Assembly (NCBI RefSeq): GCF_025024155.1 | Contig: NW_026251710.1 | Coordinates: forward strand, 558,001 to 622,000 | Direction: 5' to 3' | Length of the DNA: 64,000 nt | From: Gamsiella multidivaricata | Lineage: Eukaryota > Mortierellomycota > Mortierellomycetes > Mortierellales > Mortierellaceae | Shown here: one piece after another, positions 47,332 through 59,762 of the stretch | Layout: each line of letters starts with the position of its first letter | Position numbering within the stretch: the first letter of the stretch is position 1 | Notes under the pieces: model-generated | The model's database searches: none | The model's input: only the letters and a program-made list of their open reading frames with translations | Told to the model about the DNA's origin: nothing | Made by a program: the position numbers and the translations under genes

Positions 47332-49125
47332 ATGAGCAACCCAGCCGTGGCTCTATGGCTTCAAGAGATCGCCGCCGCGAAAGCCAAGGCCCAAGCCAAA
47401 ACCACCCCGGCGACTGACACAGCAACAAAGGCCCAGCAGCAGGAGCAACCACCTCACGGAACCTCCGAGGACACAACACCTACGACCACGCCCACGATCA
47501 CGACCAAACATGCTCAGCCAACATACGGGATCATCTCATCCTACAACCTACGAACACGAAAAAAGCAGCTCCACTTGGTCTTGCCTCCAGAACCGATCAA
47601 GCCCGGACCGGGCGAATGCTGCGGGAACGACTGTGTACCCTGTGTGAATACGCTCTACTGGGAGGACATGGTCGCCTACCGAGAGCGCGTCAAGAAGTTG
47701 AGAGCACAGTATGAGGATGCCTGTCGTGCGCTCGAATCCGGAAACGATCTCGACGGATGCGCTGGCTCCACAGGAGTGGAAGGCGACGATCACCGAAAAG
47801 ATCGCGAGGAAGAAAATGAGGACGGAGGACTGAGTATTCGATCGTATCGAGCATTCAAGATCCTCAGGAAGACTCTCCTCACCGACAACACACTCCTCAT
47901 CGTCTGCGATCTCCCGTACCCTTCACCACCACCATCCAAGACGATCACGGCCTCAATTCAAGACGGACAACACGATCATTATCTTGAACATCGTGCTCGG
48001 GGGAGTGGAAACCCGATAAACAGTATGTTCCATATCCTGATCCGCTTCCAGCACGGGGACCAGTTCCTGACCAAGGCCTTCACACCCATCGATCTGTCCC
48101 ACTCTTCCTTAGCCGACACTGGTACTGGTACTGGCATCCATAACAACAAGATGGCATTCATGGTGAAGTTGTACCCATCTCCGCATCTGACCTCTGAGCT
48201 GTTCCGGGCCTTGACGGTCTACGACCCCAAAAGCGAAGACCCCGATCAGCGAGGGGTCTTGTACTTGCGTGGACCTATTCTCACAACCCAAGATCGACGC
48301 CAGAACCGCGACCAGGAGTTGGTCATGGAGGCACAGGCAAGGGCAGAGGCACAGGCAGAGGCAGAGGCAGAGGCAGAGGCAGAAGCAGAGGCAGAGGCAG
48401 AGGCGAAGGCGAAGGCGAAGGCAAAGGCAAAGGCAAAGGGGCGAGAAAGGATTGTGATGATTGCAGCAGGATCGGGGATTACGCCCATGTACCAGGTGCT
48501 CAGAGCTGTGCATCACCAACAACAGCAAGATCACCACCATCAGGAACAGGAGCAAGCGCAGCGGGGAGAGGAAGCCACAGAGACAGAGACAGAACTAGAT
48601 CTGATTTATTGTAACAGGACATCGGATGAGATCTGGTTACGCCAAGAACTGGAGGAGTTCTCTTTCCACTCAGACAGGGACGACCATTCCAGGCCAACAA
48701 TAGCAACGGCAACGACGACTACAGAGATTCAGGAGAGAAGACAGTTGATCAGGAAGAGAAGAGTCCGTATCCAACATGTGTTGTCCTCTTCTACAGCGCA
48801 TCATCATCACTATCATCATCATCATGATAGTGAAGATACAGCCGATCGACCTGGGTTGGGACGGACCCATACAGGAAGTCGGATCACGCTGGAGCTGGTA
48901 CGGGATGTACTGCTACAAGGACGCCTAAACGATGCACAGGATAACGATAACAATAACGATGCCGACGGCGGACCCAATCCAGACGCGAGGACGGATCCAA
49001 TTGAAAGGGAGTACCTACGGATTCTGGTCTGTGGACCTCCTTCCTTTAATGAAGATGTCTCCAAAATGTTGAATCAACTCGGATACCGAGATTCAGAGAC
49101 GTGTGAAGTACATATCTTGGAATAA
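47332..49125 (+). CDS. Oxidoreductase-like / cytochrome b5 reductase-like protein
   Basis: Single exon, 597 residues. Around residues 85-120 lies an oxidoreductase-like N-terminal motif, PGECCGNDCVPCVNTLYWED, with its paired Cys residues. A ferredoxin-reductase fold follows: an FAD-binding lobe (TDNTLLIVCDLP, then FLTKAFTPIDLS in the place of RxYTP), then an NAD-binding lobe with RIVMIAAGSGITPMYQVLRA, LDLIYCNRTSDEIWLRQ and YLRILVCGPPSFNEDVSKML. This combination matches animal CYB5RL-type proteins (NADH-cytochrome b5 reductase-like), which transfer electrons from NADH through FAD. Between the lobes sits a repeat of Ala-Glu then Ala-Lys (about residues 340-365), and His/Gln-rich loops interrupt the NAD lobe. 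The Arg and Tyr of the RxYTP motif are not conserved, so FAD affinity may differ. Confidence 0.85.
   Translation: MSNPAVALWLQEIAAAKAKAQAKTTPATDTATKAQQQEQPPHGTSEDTTPTTTPTITTKHAQPTYGIISSYNLRTRKKQLHLVLPPEPIKPGPGECCGNDCVPCVNTLYWEDMVAYRERVKKLRAQYEDACRALESGNDLDGCAGSTGVEGDDHRKDREEENEDGGLSIRSYRAFKILRKTLLTDNTLLIVCDLPYPSPPPSKTITASIQDGQHDHYLEHRARGSGNPINSMFHILIRFQHGDQFLTKAFTPIDLSHSSLADTGTGTGIHNNKMAFMVKLYPSPHLTSELFRALTVYDPKSEDPDQRGVLYLRGPILTTQDRRQNRDQELVMEAQARAEAQAEAEAEAEAEAEAEAEAKAKAKAKAKAKGRERIVMIAAGSGITPMYQVLRAVHHQQQQDHHHQEQEQAQRGEEATETETELDLIYCNRTSDEIWLRQELEEFSFHSDRDDHSRPTIATATTTTEIQERRQLIRKRRVRIQHVLSSSTAHHHHYHHHHDSEDTADRPGLGRTHTGSRITLELVRDVLLQGRLNDAQDNDNNNDADGGPNPDARTDPIEREYLRILVCGPPSFNEDVSKMLNQLGYRDSETCEVHILE
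48345..48438. repeat. Hexanucleotide (GCAGAG)n/(GCGAAG)n coding repeat
   Basis: About 15 six-base units encode Ala-Glu and then Ala-Lys dipeptides between the FAD and NAD lobes of the reductase-like protein. Confidence 0.9.
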
Positions 49126-49163
49126 AAAAAAAAAAACAACAGCTAGCCAAAAACGACTTTCGG

Positions 49164-49200
<37 letters not shown>

Positions 49201-49554
49201 CTTTAGGATGAAATGATAGATAGCGTCGAGCTAGTCTATGGTATATTGTCTAGGAGGGTCTCAAAGACGTTTTTTTTTTTTTTTTTTTTTTTCTATGCTA
49301 AAAGAGGAAGGAGGGAAAAAATAAAACAAAAAACAAAATCTATAGGTTGCAAAAACAATTGAACGCGAACAACAAACAACAGCAAATAACAATATATATA
49401 TATATAAAAAAACCATCATAGAGATGGATAGTATACATGGATACAAGCTAGGACGATATAAATACAACGAAACAAAGAAAGGAAAAATCACAAAGAGAAA
49501 TGAAAACGAAAACAAACTCCACCATCACTAATACTGGCAAGGATACTCAAGTCT
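49126..49554. terminator. Convergent 3' region with long T-runs
   Basis: Between the stop codons of the reductase-like gene (plus) and the PHO80-type cyclin (minus). Two T-runs, 34 bases at 49167-49200 and 23 bases at 49270-49292, and a TATATATATATATA stretch at 49392-49405. No gene is recognisable. Confidence 0.45.
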
Positions 49555-51645
49555 CTAGACATGAACCTGGGCATGGGACTCTTGGACCTCGGACTCTGTC
49601 CAAGAATGTTTCTCCTCTGGCGGCGACAGCAATTGCGGGCGCTGCATCTTGACATCCTGGTCCATCCCCGGTACAGGCACAGACGCGTCAGCGGCTGCAG
49701 TGCTGGCAGAGGCACTGCAGGGGCTGATAGGCGAATGCATTTGCTCCATTCGCTGCACTGGCTGCATCGCTGCGAGGTTCTGCTGCTGGTGCTGGTGCTG
49801 CTGTTGCAGTTGTTGCTGCTGTTGCTGAAGGTGAAGGAGCAGTAGTTGTTGGTGCTGGTATTGCTGCTGGTGCTGTTGCTGGTGCTGGTGCTGCTGGGTG
49901 ACACGCGCCATATGGCGGTCTCTGAACCGGAGGAGTGCATTTCCGATGCGCTGCAGCTCATCGACCTTGACGTTCAACTCAAACTTGCTCGTGAACAGGA
50001 ACTCGAGCTCGAGCTGGTTCAGTTCCGGAAGGCTGAGTCCTCCGACCTAGAAGTTGTCATGAACAAAAAAAAAAAAAAAAAGATATAAATGGGTATGCGG
50101 TGAGTGGCTAGCGTACACTTTATAGTATATATTTATATATCCGGGTGAGCTGTTCAGCCGTAGAGGAGGTAATATGCAAGTGATAGGTAGAAAGAACGCC
50201 ATGCGTAAATGTAAAAGAAAAAAAAGGGGGGAGGAGGAGAAGGAGGAAGGGAGGCGAGGGGAAAAGGGAATACTAGAGGAATGGGGAGGGGGGGTGCAAA
50301 AGATAAGGTCTCCTGGCATGTACTGGACATACACATGCGACGCGTATATACACCCCCCACGATGTTGCTGCGATGGGCGTTTGTGGCACGATAAGATTAG
50401 ATGCAATTCTTTAAACTTTTCATGGGTGCACACATCTCTCTGTGTTCTTTGCCGTCCATGTCCATGCACTCGTTCTTTGTGTACGTCCATAACCGATAAG
50501 TAGATCTTTTATGAAGGGACACAAGAAACCCAACAACGTGGACCAGTCATTGACCAAGCAAAAAGCCGAAAGATAAAAAAAAAAATGCTCTGAAGACATG
50601 TAGGGATATTTGACGACAGCCAGGGGGTACGACGGATGGGAGCATTTAATGTAATTTTTACCTTGGCATAGCGAGCGTTGGAATAAAACAAGTCAGAGGT
50701 GAATTTGCCAGCGACCATCAGGCACGTAATCAATAGTCGATGGATGTTGAAGCTGTTGATCCGGAACCCATTGTAGGACGGCATCCCTTCTGGTGCAGGC
50801 GAACAAGCAGGCGTTGAAACAGGAGTCGAAATGGAGGAGGAAGGAGAGCACGATGATGATGATGACGATGATGACGGTGATGATGTTGTCGACCGGACTC
50901 TCTTGACCTGCTCAGCCCGCTCCTCTTTATCCTCTCTGCCACGTTTCGAGATCATTGGAAGGCCATTGTCGGAGTTGTTCTTCGGTGATGATGATGCCAT
51001 ACTGGAGATTTCATTTGCTGCAGAGAAGGAAGCCGATGCTGAGGAGACAGTAACGGGGGCAGACACGGACGTCGCTGTTGTTGTTGAGGACAACTTCCCG
51101 CTTAAGTGCAGATGCACTCCCTCCAACCCACCAATCCTATCCAAATACACCAACACGTTCAGGAGCACCTCGTTCGTGAAGGGGATGTATTGCAGGATCC
51201 TCGTCAGGTAGGCCTCGACTGAGATGCGGGGCACGGCTCTTGAATGGAACAATGTGATGGGGTCGCACAGGGGATTGTATCGACTGTCGTTCTTGTGGAG
51301 AAGGAGAGAGAGCAATGTGGAGACAATCGTCAGAGTATCCTTAACAGGGTGATTAATCACGTCGAACAGAGCAGAGACTGGTTCAGCTGCAGCGAGGTTC
51401 TGTTGCTGAGACATTGTTGGCGAGATTGAAGAACATGAGGAAGCAAAGGGAGTCATGGCGGTGCTGGGTGTGCAGTCCTGAGTAGAGGTGATTTCGGAAG
51501 ACTGTTCTGGTGTTGGAGGGGGAGAGGGTGTGGTGGTATCTGCGGATGGTGCTGAGGAAGTAATGGCAGAGAGCGATGAAGAGGAAGTGGTGGTGGGGTT
51601 CTTTGCGTCAGGAGAGGTCGAAGGAGGGGTGTGGCAGGAAGACAT
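49555..51645 (-). CDS. PHO80-type (Pho85 partner) cyclin with Ser-rich insertion
   Basis: Two exons, 51645-50662 and 50046-49555, 491 residues. Cyclin-fold landmarks: FHSRAVPRISVEAYLTRILQ, YIPFTNEVLLNVLVYLDRI, FRINSFNIHRLLITCLMVAG, KFTSDLFYSNARYAK and, after the intron, VGGLSLPELNQLELEFLFTS. These are the Pho80/PCL signature. Such cyclins activate Pho85-class CDKs in phosphate and nutrient signalling. About 110 residues rich in Ser and acidic or basic residues split the cyclin fold between LDRI and FRINSF. The C-terminal 120 residues are Gln/His-rich. The reading frame stays open upstream of the chosen ATG to about 52215, but with Ser/Leu-rich, non-conserved sequence. The intron (50047-50661) is 615 bp. 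Confidence 0.88.
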
Positions 51646-52671
51646 GGCAAGGACAGATCTGTTGAAGAAAGCGCCCTTTTTCTGTAATGTCTTTGTGGGC
51701 GAGTGGACAAGCAAGTGGTATGCCAAAAGGAGGGAACGTGTGCGAGAGAGAAAGAAAAGGCGAAGCGAGAGGGAGAGCGAGAGGCAAAGAGAGGCAAAGA
51801 GAGAGAAGGCGACGAGAGAGTGGAGAGAAGAGGTGTTCACCCTGGCGAATGAATGAATAGAACCAAAATACATTTTCAAACATAACCCACAGACAATCGC
51901 CGATCGACTGCACGTTCTGCCTGTCGAACAGTCGTTCTCGGCCACTGGGCTATTCGGAGAGTGCACCTGCCAACATGCTGTGGCCAAACTAAGGCCAAAG
52001 GGGACGGCAAAGACGAAAAGGTGCACATGCGTTCTTTTCCTCACTCTAGACAAGACTGAGCAACCTCCACGGTTTCCATAAATGTGTGACACTCCAGCCT
52101 GGTCTAGCCAGTCAGATCCCAGGGATCGGGAACGTGCCCCAATTGCTCGTGGAGAGAGGAAATGCGAGAATGTCTTTTTATTGGTCGAAGACTCTGTTCC
52201 TGAAAATGCCTTCAAGCGGAAATTAAAACTTTTTTTTTTATCATCGCTCCCCTGGTTCTCACTTTTTCGTTGAAGTTAGACATGGAACATCGACATTCAA
52301 ACGAGGATCTTTGCAAGCCCGTTGACGGGCAGCGCAAAAAAAATAACGCGGCTGCGAAGCACAACAGGACGCGCTGCCATAGTCACACTTCAGTCGATTC
52401 ATGCGAGATTCCGAGTGGTAAAACAAACCAAGGGTACACTTGGCGATGCATTTGCATACCCTCCCCCCTGGGGTCCATCAGAATTACTGCAGCAGTTAAA
52501 TCAGAATGCGCGCTGTTAGTCGACGACCTGCAATGGAGACTGTCCAGATACACGTATCTCGTGAACAATATGAGTCTGAACTAAGACTCTAGACATTCGG
52601 TGCCATGGATTTGTCCACGTATTCGCCATCAGACAGGTTGCACGTCTCGTTCTTTCCCTTTCTCTCTCTCT

Positions 52672-52711
<40 letters not shown>

Positions 52712-53193
52712 TTGCACTTGGGCAAAGTCTCGGTATGCTCTCAAGAGGTCGCTCATGCATTGATTCGCTAATCATGCAGCCAATGACATGTTGTGATGAG
52801 GCATTCCTCACTTCCTAAGCTATCGTTTCCTCAGTTCTGTTGTTGTCCGATTCACTCCTCACTTTCGACACGCAAGTTGCTCGTAACGCACATGTGGTCC
52901 TCGAAATGTTCAATCGCCGATTTGTTGCTTGGATTTAAAGACGCTTAGTAACTGTGTGTGTATGGCCACAACAGTAGCCTATGAGGTCTAACCAAGTGGT
53001 CATGATGCTATTCGCTGGATAAACAGCGGCCTTGCTTTTTTTATTTTATTTTTTTTCCCTAGTACTAAGTGATCATTTATGGATGTATACTTTTGGCGCT
53101 GCGAATTATTATCGCAGCGTTATTCATCTGTGTCCCAGTTGGTTCTGTACATTCTCTGTGGAGCGGAGTACCAGAAGTACCTTGGCTCCAGCC

Positions 53194-53230
<37 letters not shown>

Positions 53231-55296
53231 AAAGAAAGGGAACAATGGATGAACCGCATTGTAGGAACGATCGATGCAACTTGACACCGAGTGTGAAAGT
53301 TTCTAGTATCATGTCTCTCCCATTGGCCACGAATCGAAATGAGACGCGAGCCACTTCCATCCCTTCAATCGAGCTGTTCATGCTTAACCTATTGGGGATG
53401 TATTCAGCATAGGGATAGGGCGAGACACGAGAGTGAAGAAACAGGCGATCTGCCTACCAACGCTTGGGCCCAATTTCTAGGAACACACGAGAGGTCTCTG
53501 TTGATGTTGCCGTTTTGCTTCCCACGCTTGGTGGAACAATACACTTTTTTTGTCCTACGATCCATATCAAGAGACGCATACCTAAGACTATTGTCTTTGT
53601 GCAAAATGTGACAGATACTAAAACGGCTTTATGCACTTGAATCGTTTGAAGCAAAGTCCTCGTCTGGACATTTGGTGAAGCTACGTGGGAATGCTCGTTG
53701 CTGTTCGGGAGTCGTGGTAGAACCGCCATCGATCCTACCAGTTCGCGTGCCCAATAAGCCATCATATGACTACAGTTTTCTAAATGTTTACCGGTTTTAG
53801 CTGTCATCTAGAGGAAAAAAAAAAAAAAAAAAAAAAGAGTAGACTAGAAATGGAGTACTGTCCATCCGAATATGCAGCAGCATTGTTAGAAGAAAGCTGT
53901 CGTCCGAGGAAGGGGATGAATGGGGGGAGGGGGGGAATGAAGTGAAGGGCTCAATGAGTATTTAATGAAACCAAAAAAAAAAGGAAAAAAAAATTACTCG
54001 GCTGACATAGAAGCGGCCAGCAAAGGATACCTATCCGCGACGGCGCCATGTTTTCATGCCAGAGAAAACATCTGCGAGCTGCCACTTGGCATTTTGAATT
54101 TATGTCTCGAGTTTCCAAAAGAAGCCATGTCAAAGCAGGCCATCCCATTGATCTTTTGTGCTTTTTGGGATGGTTCGTTCATAGACGCGACAAATGACCC
54201 GCGTGTAGCGCATGAATATGCGTGGGCCACGCGAGGTTTCTTGTAGAGGCCACTAGAGTTTTTGGGCGCATTCCAAAGGATTGTTCTGTAATAAGTTCCG
54301 ACGGATGCTCTTCTCGCTCAGACACTTTGTGTTTAATTCGTGTTACAAAAAAAAAATGGCGCCCTATTTCCGGGAATTGGTGGGATGTTGGTGTGTGTAT
54401 ATACAACTTCATATAAAATCACTCCACTTGCTGAGCAAGATGCAAACAACGAGGAGTGCGGTAGATACATACCATATGGTATGATGAGGTGAGATGAGGT
54501 GAGATGAGACGAGGTAAACATACGAATGGTATCGCGCTGTATGTAGATGCAGGGGATCGACAGAGGATGCTCTCGCGTGCCAGTTAAATCAGGTTCGCAG
54601 TGCTGCTTTATTTTATCTTATTTGCTGTAAGTGGTGGGATAACCTGGGATTGGTCGAATTTCGCTATTTTTACGCACTATGGGTTATATTTTCAGGGGAA
54701 GGTCCAAACATAGACCAAGCTCGCGTCAGAAATGAATCTTATTACGGTGGGTATACAATCTGGGTCCTTGTATCATTATATCAAGACGTAAGAGATCCTT
54801 TTCCTCGTGGTGGTCTTTGTGTTCTTATTACTTTGACTAGTGCGGGTTTAGCACCGGAGCAAGGTGCCAAGGAGAAAAACGAAAAGGGGGACAGAGACAG
54901 GGAAAATTGGTGCTATTGCCGAAGAATGAGAATAAGCGAGCTGGGCTGAGAGCAAAAAGAAGAAAAAAATCATTAAAGGACTCATGGCTCAGGTGGACCT
55001 ATAGTGGGAGTGGGTAGAGATGGTTCATCGATATTGTGCCCTGATTGAAATGATTTATGATCCCAGGGCACCAGCATGGGCGGACCAAACTCTAGTCGCA
55101 ATTGGAACCGGAAGCGCAATTGATGCTGTCTCTGAGCCGTTGTTTTAGGCGCGTAGTAACCCTTCATCGGATTATCAGCCCTGGGCAGACAAAGGTTAGT
55201 CCACCGCGCCTTCTTTCCTCCTTTTTCTTGCCAACGGACTTATGTATGTGGGAAAAAGAACCGAGCGAACGAGAGAGAGAGAGGGAGAGAGAAAGG

Positions 55297-55327
<31 letters not shown>

Positions 55328-56312
55328 TAGGATAGGAGAGTAGGATATGGTATGAGGCGATAGTCTAATGATATGCGAGAATATATTTATCGCGAACCAA
55401 TTTACCAAACTGCAACCTTATTGTTGAGAGCCTTTTGGTTTTTTGACTTGGCTCTGTTGCAATCCTATGCAGATGCACATCCAAATTACAAATATACTTG
55501 CTGTTGTATTGTTGTGCTTGCTGCACACGCTGCTAGGATCAGCGAGTAAGGACTAAAGAATGAACCCTCTCAGCGCGGATGAAAAGCGAGAGGAGCCCTT
55601 GCCTTGCCTGCTGGTACTGAGTGCACACTGCACAAACAGGTCAGCCTAGCCTCCCTCCCCACCCCTCCCTCCATCCTCCCATCCTTCATCCCTCATCCTC
55701 CCATCCTCTCATCCTTTTATCCTTTCATCCTCTCATCCCGCCCTCTATTGGCCCTAACCCTTTCCTTCTTCTCATCACCCTTGCTTTCCTCATCTCTTTA
55801 TTGCTCTCTCTTTCTTTCCTTTGTTCTTTCTTGTTTCGCCATCACAGTCTTCTACCCCGTTCTACACATCGTCCATCACACTCTTTCTTTCTTTTTTTTT
55901 TTTTGCAGGTTCAGAAAAGAAAAGAAAAACCCTCGAGTGTTCTTGACGATTAATTCCGGTTTCAACGCTACCATTGAGAAACCCGGAGGCGGATACAACT
56001 CTGTAGGTTTCAGGCCCCTCAGGGGTAAACCAACTCCCGCTGCCGGGATCCATTTTTTAAGGGTTTTGTTGTTTCTACTCGATTGACAATGATCTGTACA
56101 TAGTACTAACCATTGCCCGTCTCTCTTCCATCCTTGTCGCTTATTGTTTGGTGGTCCTTTTGTTTCTGCAGATCAGGCTGAAAAAAAAAAAAAAAAAAAA
56201 AAAAACCACCATCTTTACAAGACAAAAAAAACAGACCGGTTACACAGCACGATCGAGTCCAAACACACCCACCACTCCTTCCTGAGAAAACAACAACAAG
56301 CAAGTCGTGTCC
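51646..56312. other. Gene-poor region, 4.7 kb, with homopolymer tracts
   Basis: The largest stretch without a supported gene, between the divergent starts of the PHO80-type cyclin and the Sel1-repeat protein. It contains T/A-runs of 35 (52675-52709), 31 (53195-53225), 22 (53815-53836) and 25 (56181-56205), a GA-rich block at 55267-55326 and a CATCCT-type pyrimidine block at 55650-55740 that leads toward the Sel1 gene. Two stretches look mildly coding-like: plus-strand 54650-54880 and minus-strand 54982-55167, with no match I recognise. No rRNA, tRNA or transposase motif was seen. Confidence 0.45.
55267..55326. repeat. GA-rich microsatellite
   Basis: Mostly GA dinucleotides with interspersed GGGA units, in gene-free sequence. 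Confidence 0.9.
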
Positions 56313-59138
56313 ATGGCCAGCACCGCCGAAGGCAACAGTAGGCACAACTACCACCAACAACAGCAGCAACAACAGCAGCAGCAGCGATATGGCTCCAGCA
56401 GTCAACCTCAGTCATATACCCTTTACTCCGACCCTTCTCCTCAGCCGCAGCCGCAGTCGCAGTCGCGTGTGAAGCACCAACACGACCGTCCCCACCAGCA
56501 ACAACAGCAGCAGCAGCGCTCACATGGAGACTTGACACCCCAATCATCCTTCTCTTCCACGTCTTCACACCATCGGGACCAACACAACGCCCCAGGAACT
56601 GTCTCCCGAGGCGATAGTGGAAGTAGCGGCGTCACCAAGCCCAAGCAAAGTCAGCTCAGTTATCTTCGCTCGCCAGCTCCTTCTGTGTTAACCTCTGGGG
56701 CTGCTCCGCCTTCACCCATCTCGCCTTCGACTCCTTCGCCAATCGAGTCTATGACTTCGATCTTGAATATCACACGGTTAGATGAACCTATTCGGGATCG
56801 AGTCAGCATCCAAAGCTATGATCAGACAAGTTATCAGCAACCGAGGAAGAAGCCTTCCAGCCCTGGCGGCCATCAACAGCCACAGCAGGCTCAGCAGAGA
56901 CAGCAGCAATTGCAGCGAGTGGATGACGAGTATGGAAACCGAGGCCCACTCAAGCAGTCGGGGTCCAATGGCTCGGCACGATCGATGGGATCCCAGGGCC
57001 GAAATGAACAGGCGGGATATGGTGGCAATGAACTGAAGCAGTCAGCATCCTCGGCCTCCGGACACTCTATGAACTCGGCACATTCCCGTGACCACCATCA
57101 TCCAAATGGACCATTGAGACAGTCCCCTTCTGCAGGCTCTGCATACTCGGCTCATTCTCAGGGTAGCAGCGCCAGTCCTCGTCATAAGCATGTAGAGCTC
57201 AAGGCATCTGGGTCGTCCGCTTCTGCGGCCTCGATCGGTTCTCCACGAAGCCAGCATCAGCAACTGTATTCCAGCCACAGCAGCGGCTCCAATGCTTCCA
57301 GCTCTTCTAGACGACAGCAGCAGCAAGCCAACCAGGAAGTATCACCCTCACCACCTTCGCCGCTCTCGTATCTCCCCGAGCAAGATGATGATAAGGACCA
57401 AGATCGTGAACACGACAGCGAGAAGCATAGACAGCAGGCTATGCAGTACCAACAGCAGCTCCAGCAGAAGCCTCCTTCAACACATGGTGATGATGATAGT
57501 GATGATTCAGATTCTGGATCAATGTTGTCTTACAGACGTTCGATTTCGAGACTGTCCATGTCATACAAACGCACTCAGAATGGTGCACCCAACATCGGTT
57601 TGTTTGCACCTGGTCAGAGACCAGCGATGCTGAATTCGGCTGGTTATTCGGCTGGTTTGAGCAGTTCACAGAAGATGATTCAGGAGCAGAGGGAGGAGAG
57701 ACTTCGTCAGCAAAAGATGCAACAGGGTCAGCAGGAGCAAGGAGGATATGGTGGACCAATATCACCAATTGACCAACACACGCGACAGGAAGAAGGCCGA
57801 TCGATGGTGATGCGTCAGAATCAGGGTAACCATCCTTATCAAGCAGGGGGATCATCAGGACCGCAGATCCCGGAGAGAAGCACTTCCGCGGACAGTTATA
57901 CTGGTGGCAACGGCAGCAGCAGCAGCGGTCGATCGCGACAACAGCAATATCCCGGATCTGGTGGACGTAGTAATCCGTCTTCACCAAGCATAGCTACTCG
58001 ACAGATCAATGGCCAGCAGCATCCACAGCATTCACAACATTCACAGCATACACAGCATTCACAGCATTCACAGCAACAGCGACCTAGCCATGAGCAGCGC
58101 TCGCGGCCTGACCGATTGAACGTTTCGTCGAATGATTATCAGGATGACAACAGCAATATCACAGGAGGCCCACGCTCGCGCTCGCCTGGTCCCGCGGCCC
58201 CACCAGCACGCGGCCCTGGTTCTTCTTTGCCAGGATCTTCAGCACCAGGAGGATCAGGAGGATCTGGGGGAGGAGCTGGAATCTACCGTCAAAATGGATA
58301 CCCCGGTGGATTCAACGCCTCTTCATCTTCACTCCCTCTTCCAAATTCCTCAGCTCCATCAATACGTTCTGCAACACCTACAGGCGGACCTGGGCTGAAC
58401 CCTCATCCTGCACACCACCTTGCCTCTGGAGGATACGTTCGTCCTGAGGAAGCCATGGGCCCCTCGAACCCGATGCCCGAGAAGGCTGAGGACTTTGTCC
58501 GTCAGGGAATCGAGTACCATGAGGTTGGAGATATCGGAAAGGCGACAACTTTCTTCCGGACTGCCGCAGAGCTGGGCGACCCTGTAGGGATGCTGATGTA
58601 CGGGTTGAGTGTACGGCACGGATGGGGCTGTCCGGCGAATCGACAGCTCGCATTCCAGTATCTTCAAAAGAGTGCAGAACATGCGGTTGGGGATCTCAAG
58701 TCGAGGGATTCGTTTGCGAGCACGGCGGCCAAGGGTGAGTTGGTGCTGGCGATCTATGAGCTCGGAATCTGTTTCCGACATGGATGGGGAGCTGACAAGA
58801 ACAAAAAGACTGCGGCCTATTACTTTGAGATCGCAGCGAACTTGGTAAGTGAAGCATCATATCCTTGCAGGCACGAAAAGCGAATTTTTTTTTTTATAAA
58901 TTGGCCGGTCTTCTAACTGTTTTTCTTTCTTTTTCTTCGTTGACAGGGCGATCCCGACGCACAGAACGATCTGGCATGGTGCTATTACCATGGTGTGGGC
59001 GTCAAGAAGGACATGTACAAGGCCGCAAAGTACTACCGCCTGGCTGCGGCTCAGGGGTTGAACACTGTAGGCAATTCATGGATCTGGAAGGACAAGTATG
59101 GAGGCATGCCTACAAGTCCAACAGCCGAGAAGTTTTAA
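56313..59138 (+). CDS. Sel1-repeat protein with long Gln/Ser-rich N-terminus (Skt5/Dsf2-like)
   Basis: Two exons, 56313-58844 and 58947-59138, 907 residues; an upstream GTG is ignored in favour of the ATG at 56313. Residues 1-720 are low complexity, including poly-Gln tracts near the start and QHSQHSQHTQHSQ repeats. The C-terminal 185 residues carry Sel1/TPR-like repeats: FVRQGIEYHEVGDIGKATTF, then AAELGDPVGMLMYGLSVRHG, AIYELGICFRHGWGADK, and across the intron AANLGDPDAQNDLAWCYYHG, ending KYYRLAAAQGLNTVGNSWIW. This arrangement is like fungal Sel1 proteins related to Skt5/Chs4 (chitin synthase regulator) and Dsf2, which scaffold complexes. A C-terminal CaaX box, present in Skt5, is absent (ends PTAEKF), favouring a Dsf2-like protein. 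Confidence 0.82.
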
Positions 59139-59762
59139 GTGATACCTCTCCCCATCTCCCTCTCCTTGTCCTTTTCTTTCTCGGTCTTCAGGAAGAAGCA
59201 AGCGTTTTTTTGTTATTTTCTTTTATTTCATAATCAGATACGGAAATCGCTGAAAAATAAAAAAAGAAAAAAAAAGCGTTGAAGGGCAACGGCATTAATC
59301 AATGACTTTAGTTTTTAGGAAATGGGTCTTTTGAGCGTTGATTGGTTTTTTTTCTAGGTGAATATTTAATGGGCTGAGAGCTATGACAACACAAAAAGGT
59401 GAGCAAGCTACATGAAAGGTAAGGAAAACGAAATGCTGGGAAAATGATGCTTTGAAAATAAGAAGAAAAAAAGCAGGAGAGCAGAGGATGAAAAATAACT
59501 ATCATACATGAGATGTGAGTGCGTGTTCGTTTGTGCGTGGGTGCATGCCCATGGTGGGATGTCGAATAGCGAAGAAGAGTTGTTTCACAGAAATGAAAAA
59601 AGAAAAAGAAAAAAAAAAAAGAAAAAAAAAAAGAGAAGAAAAGGCGAGAGCATAAGCCGGAGGTGATGGGGGTATCAGGTACAAAACACTAAAAAAGGCC
59701 AAGGTCAGGAAGGGCGCAGGTCTCCAGAACACGGAGCTAAGGCATCGCGCGCGCACAAGACG
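59139..59762. terminator. Convergent 3' region, Sel1 gene / SET2
   Basis: 624 bp between the facing stop codons. AAATAAAAAAAGAAAAAAA near 59256-59274 could serve Sel1 3' processing; several A-rich runs follow at 59594-59640. No gene is recognisable. Confidence 0.4.

Noticed and set aside
55604..56086. 160-codon plus-strand frame before the Sel1-repeat gene
   Set aside because: Mostly translated CATCCT/CTTTCT pyrimidine repeats; more likely the 5' leader or promoter of the Sel1 gene.
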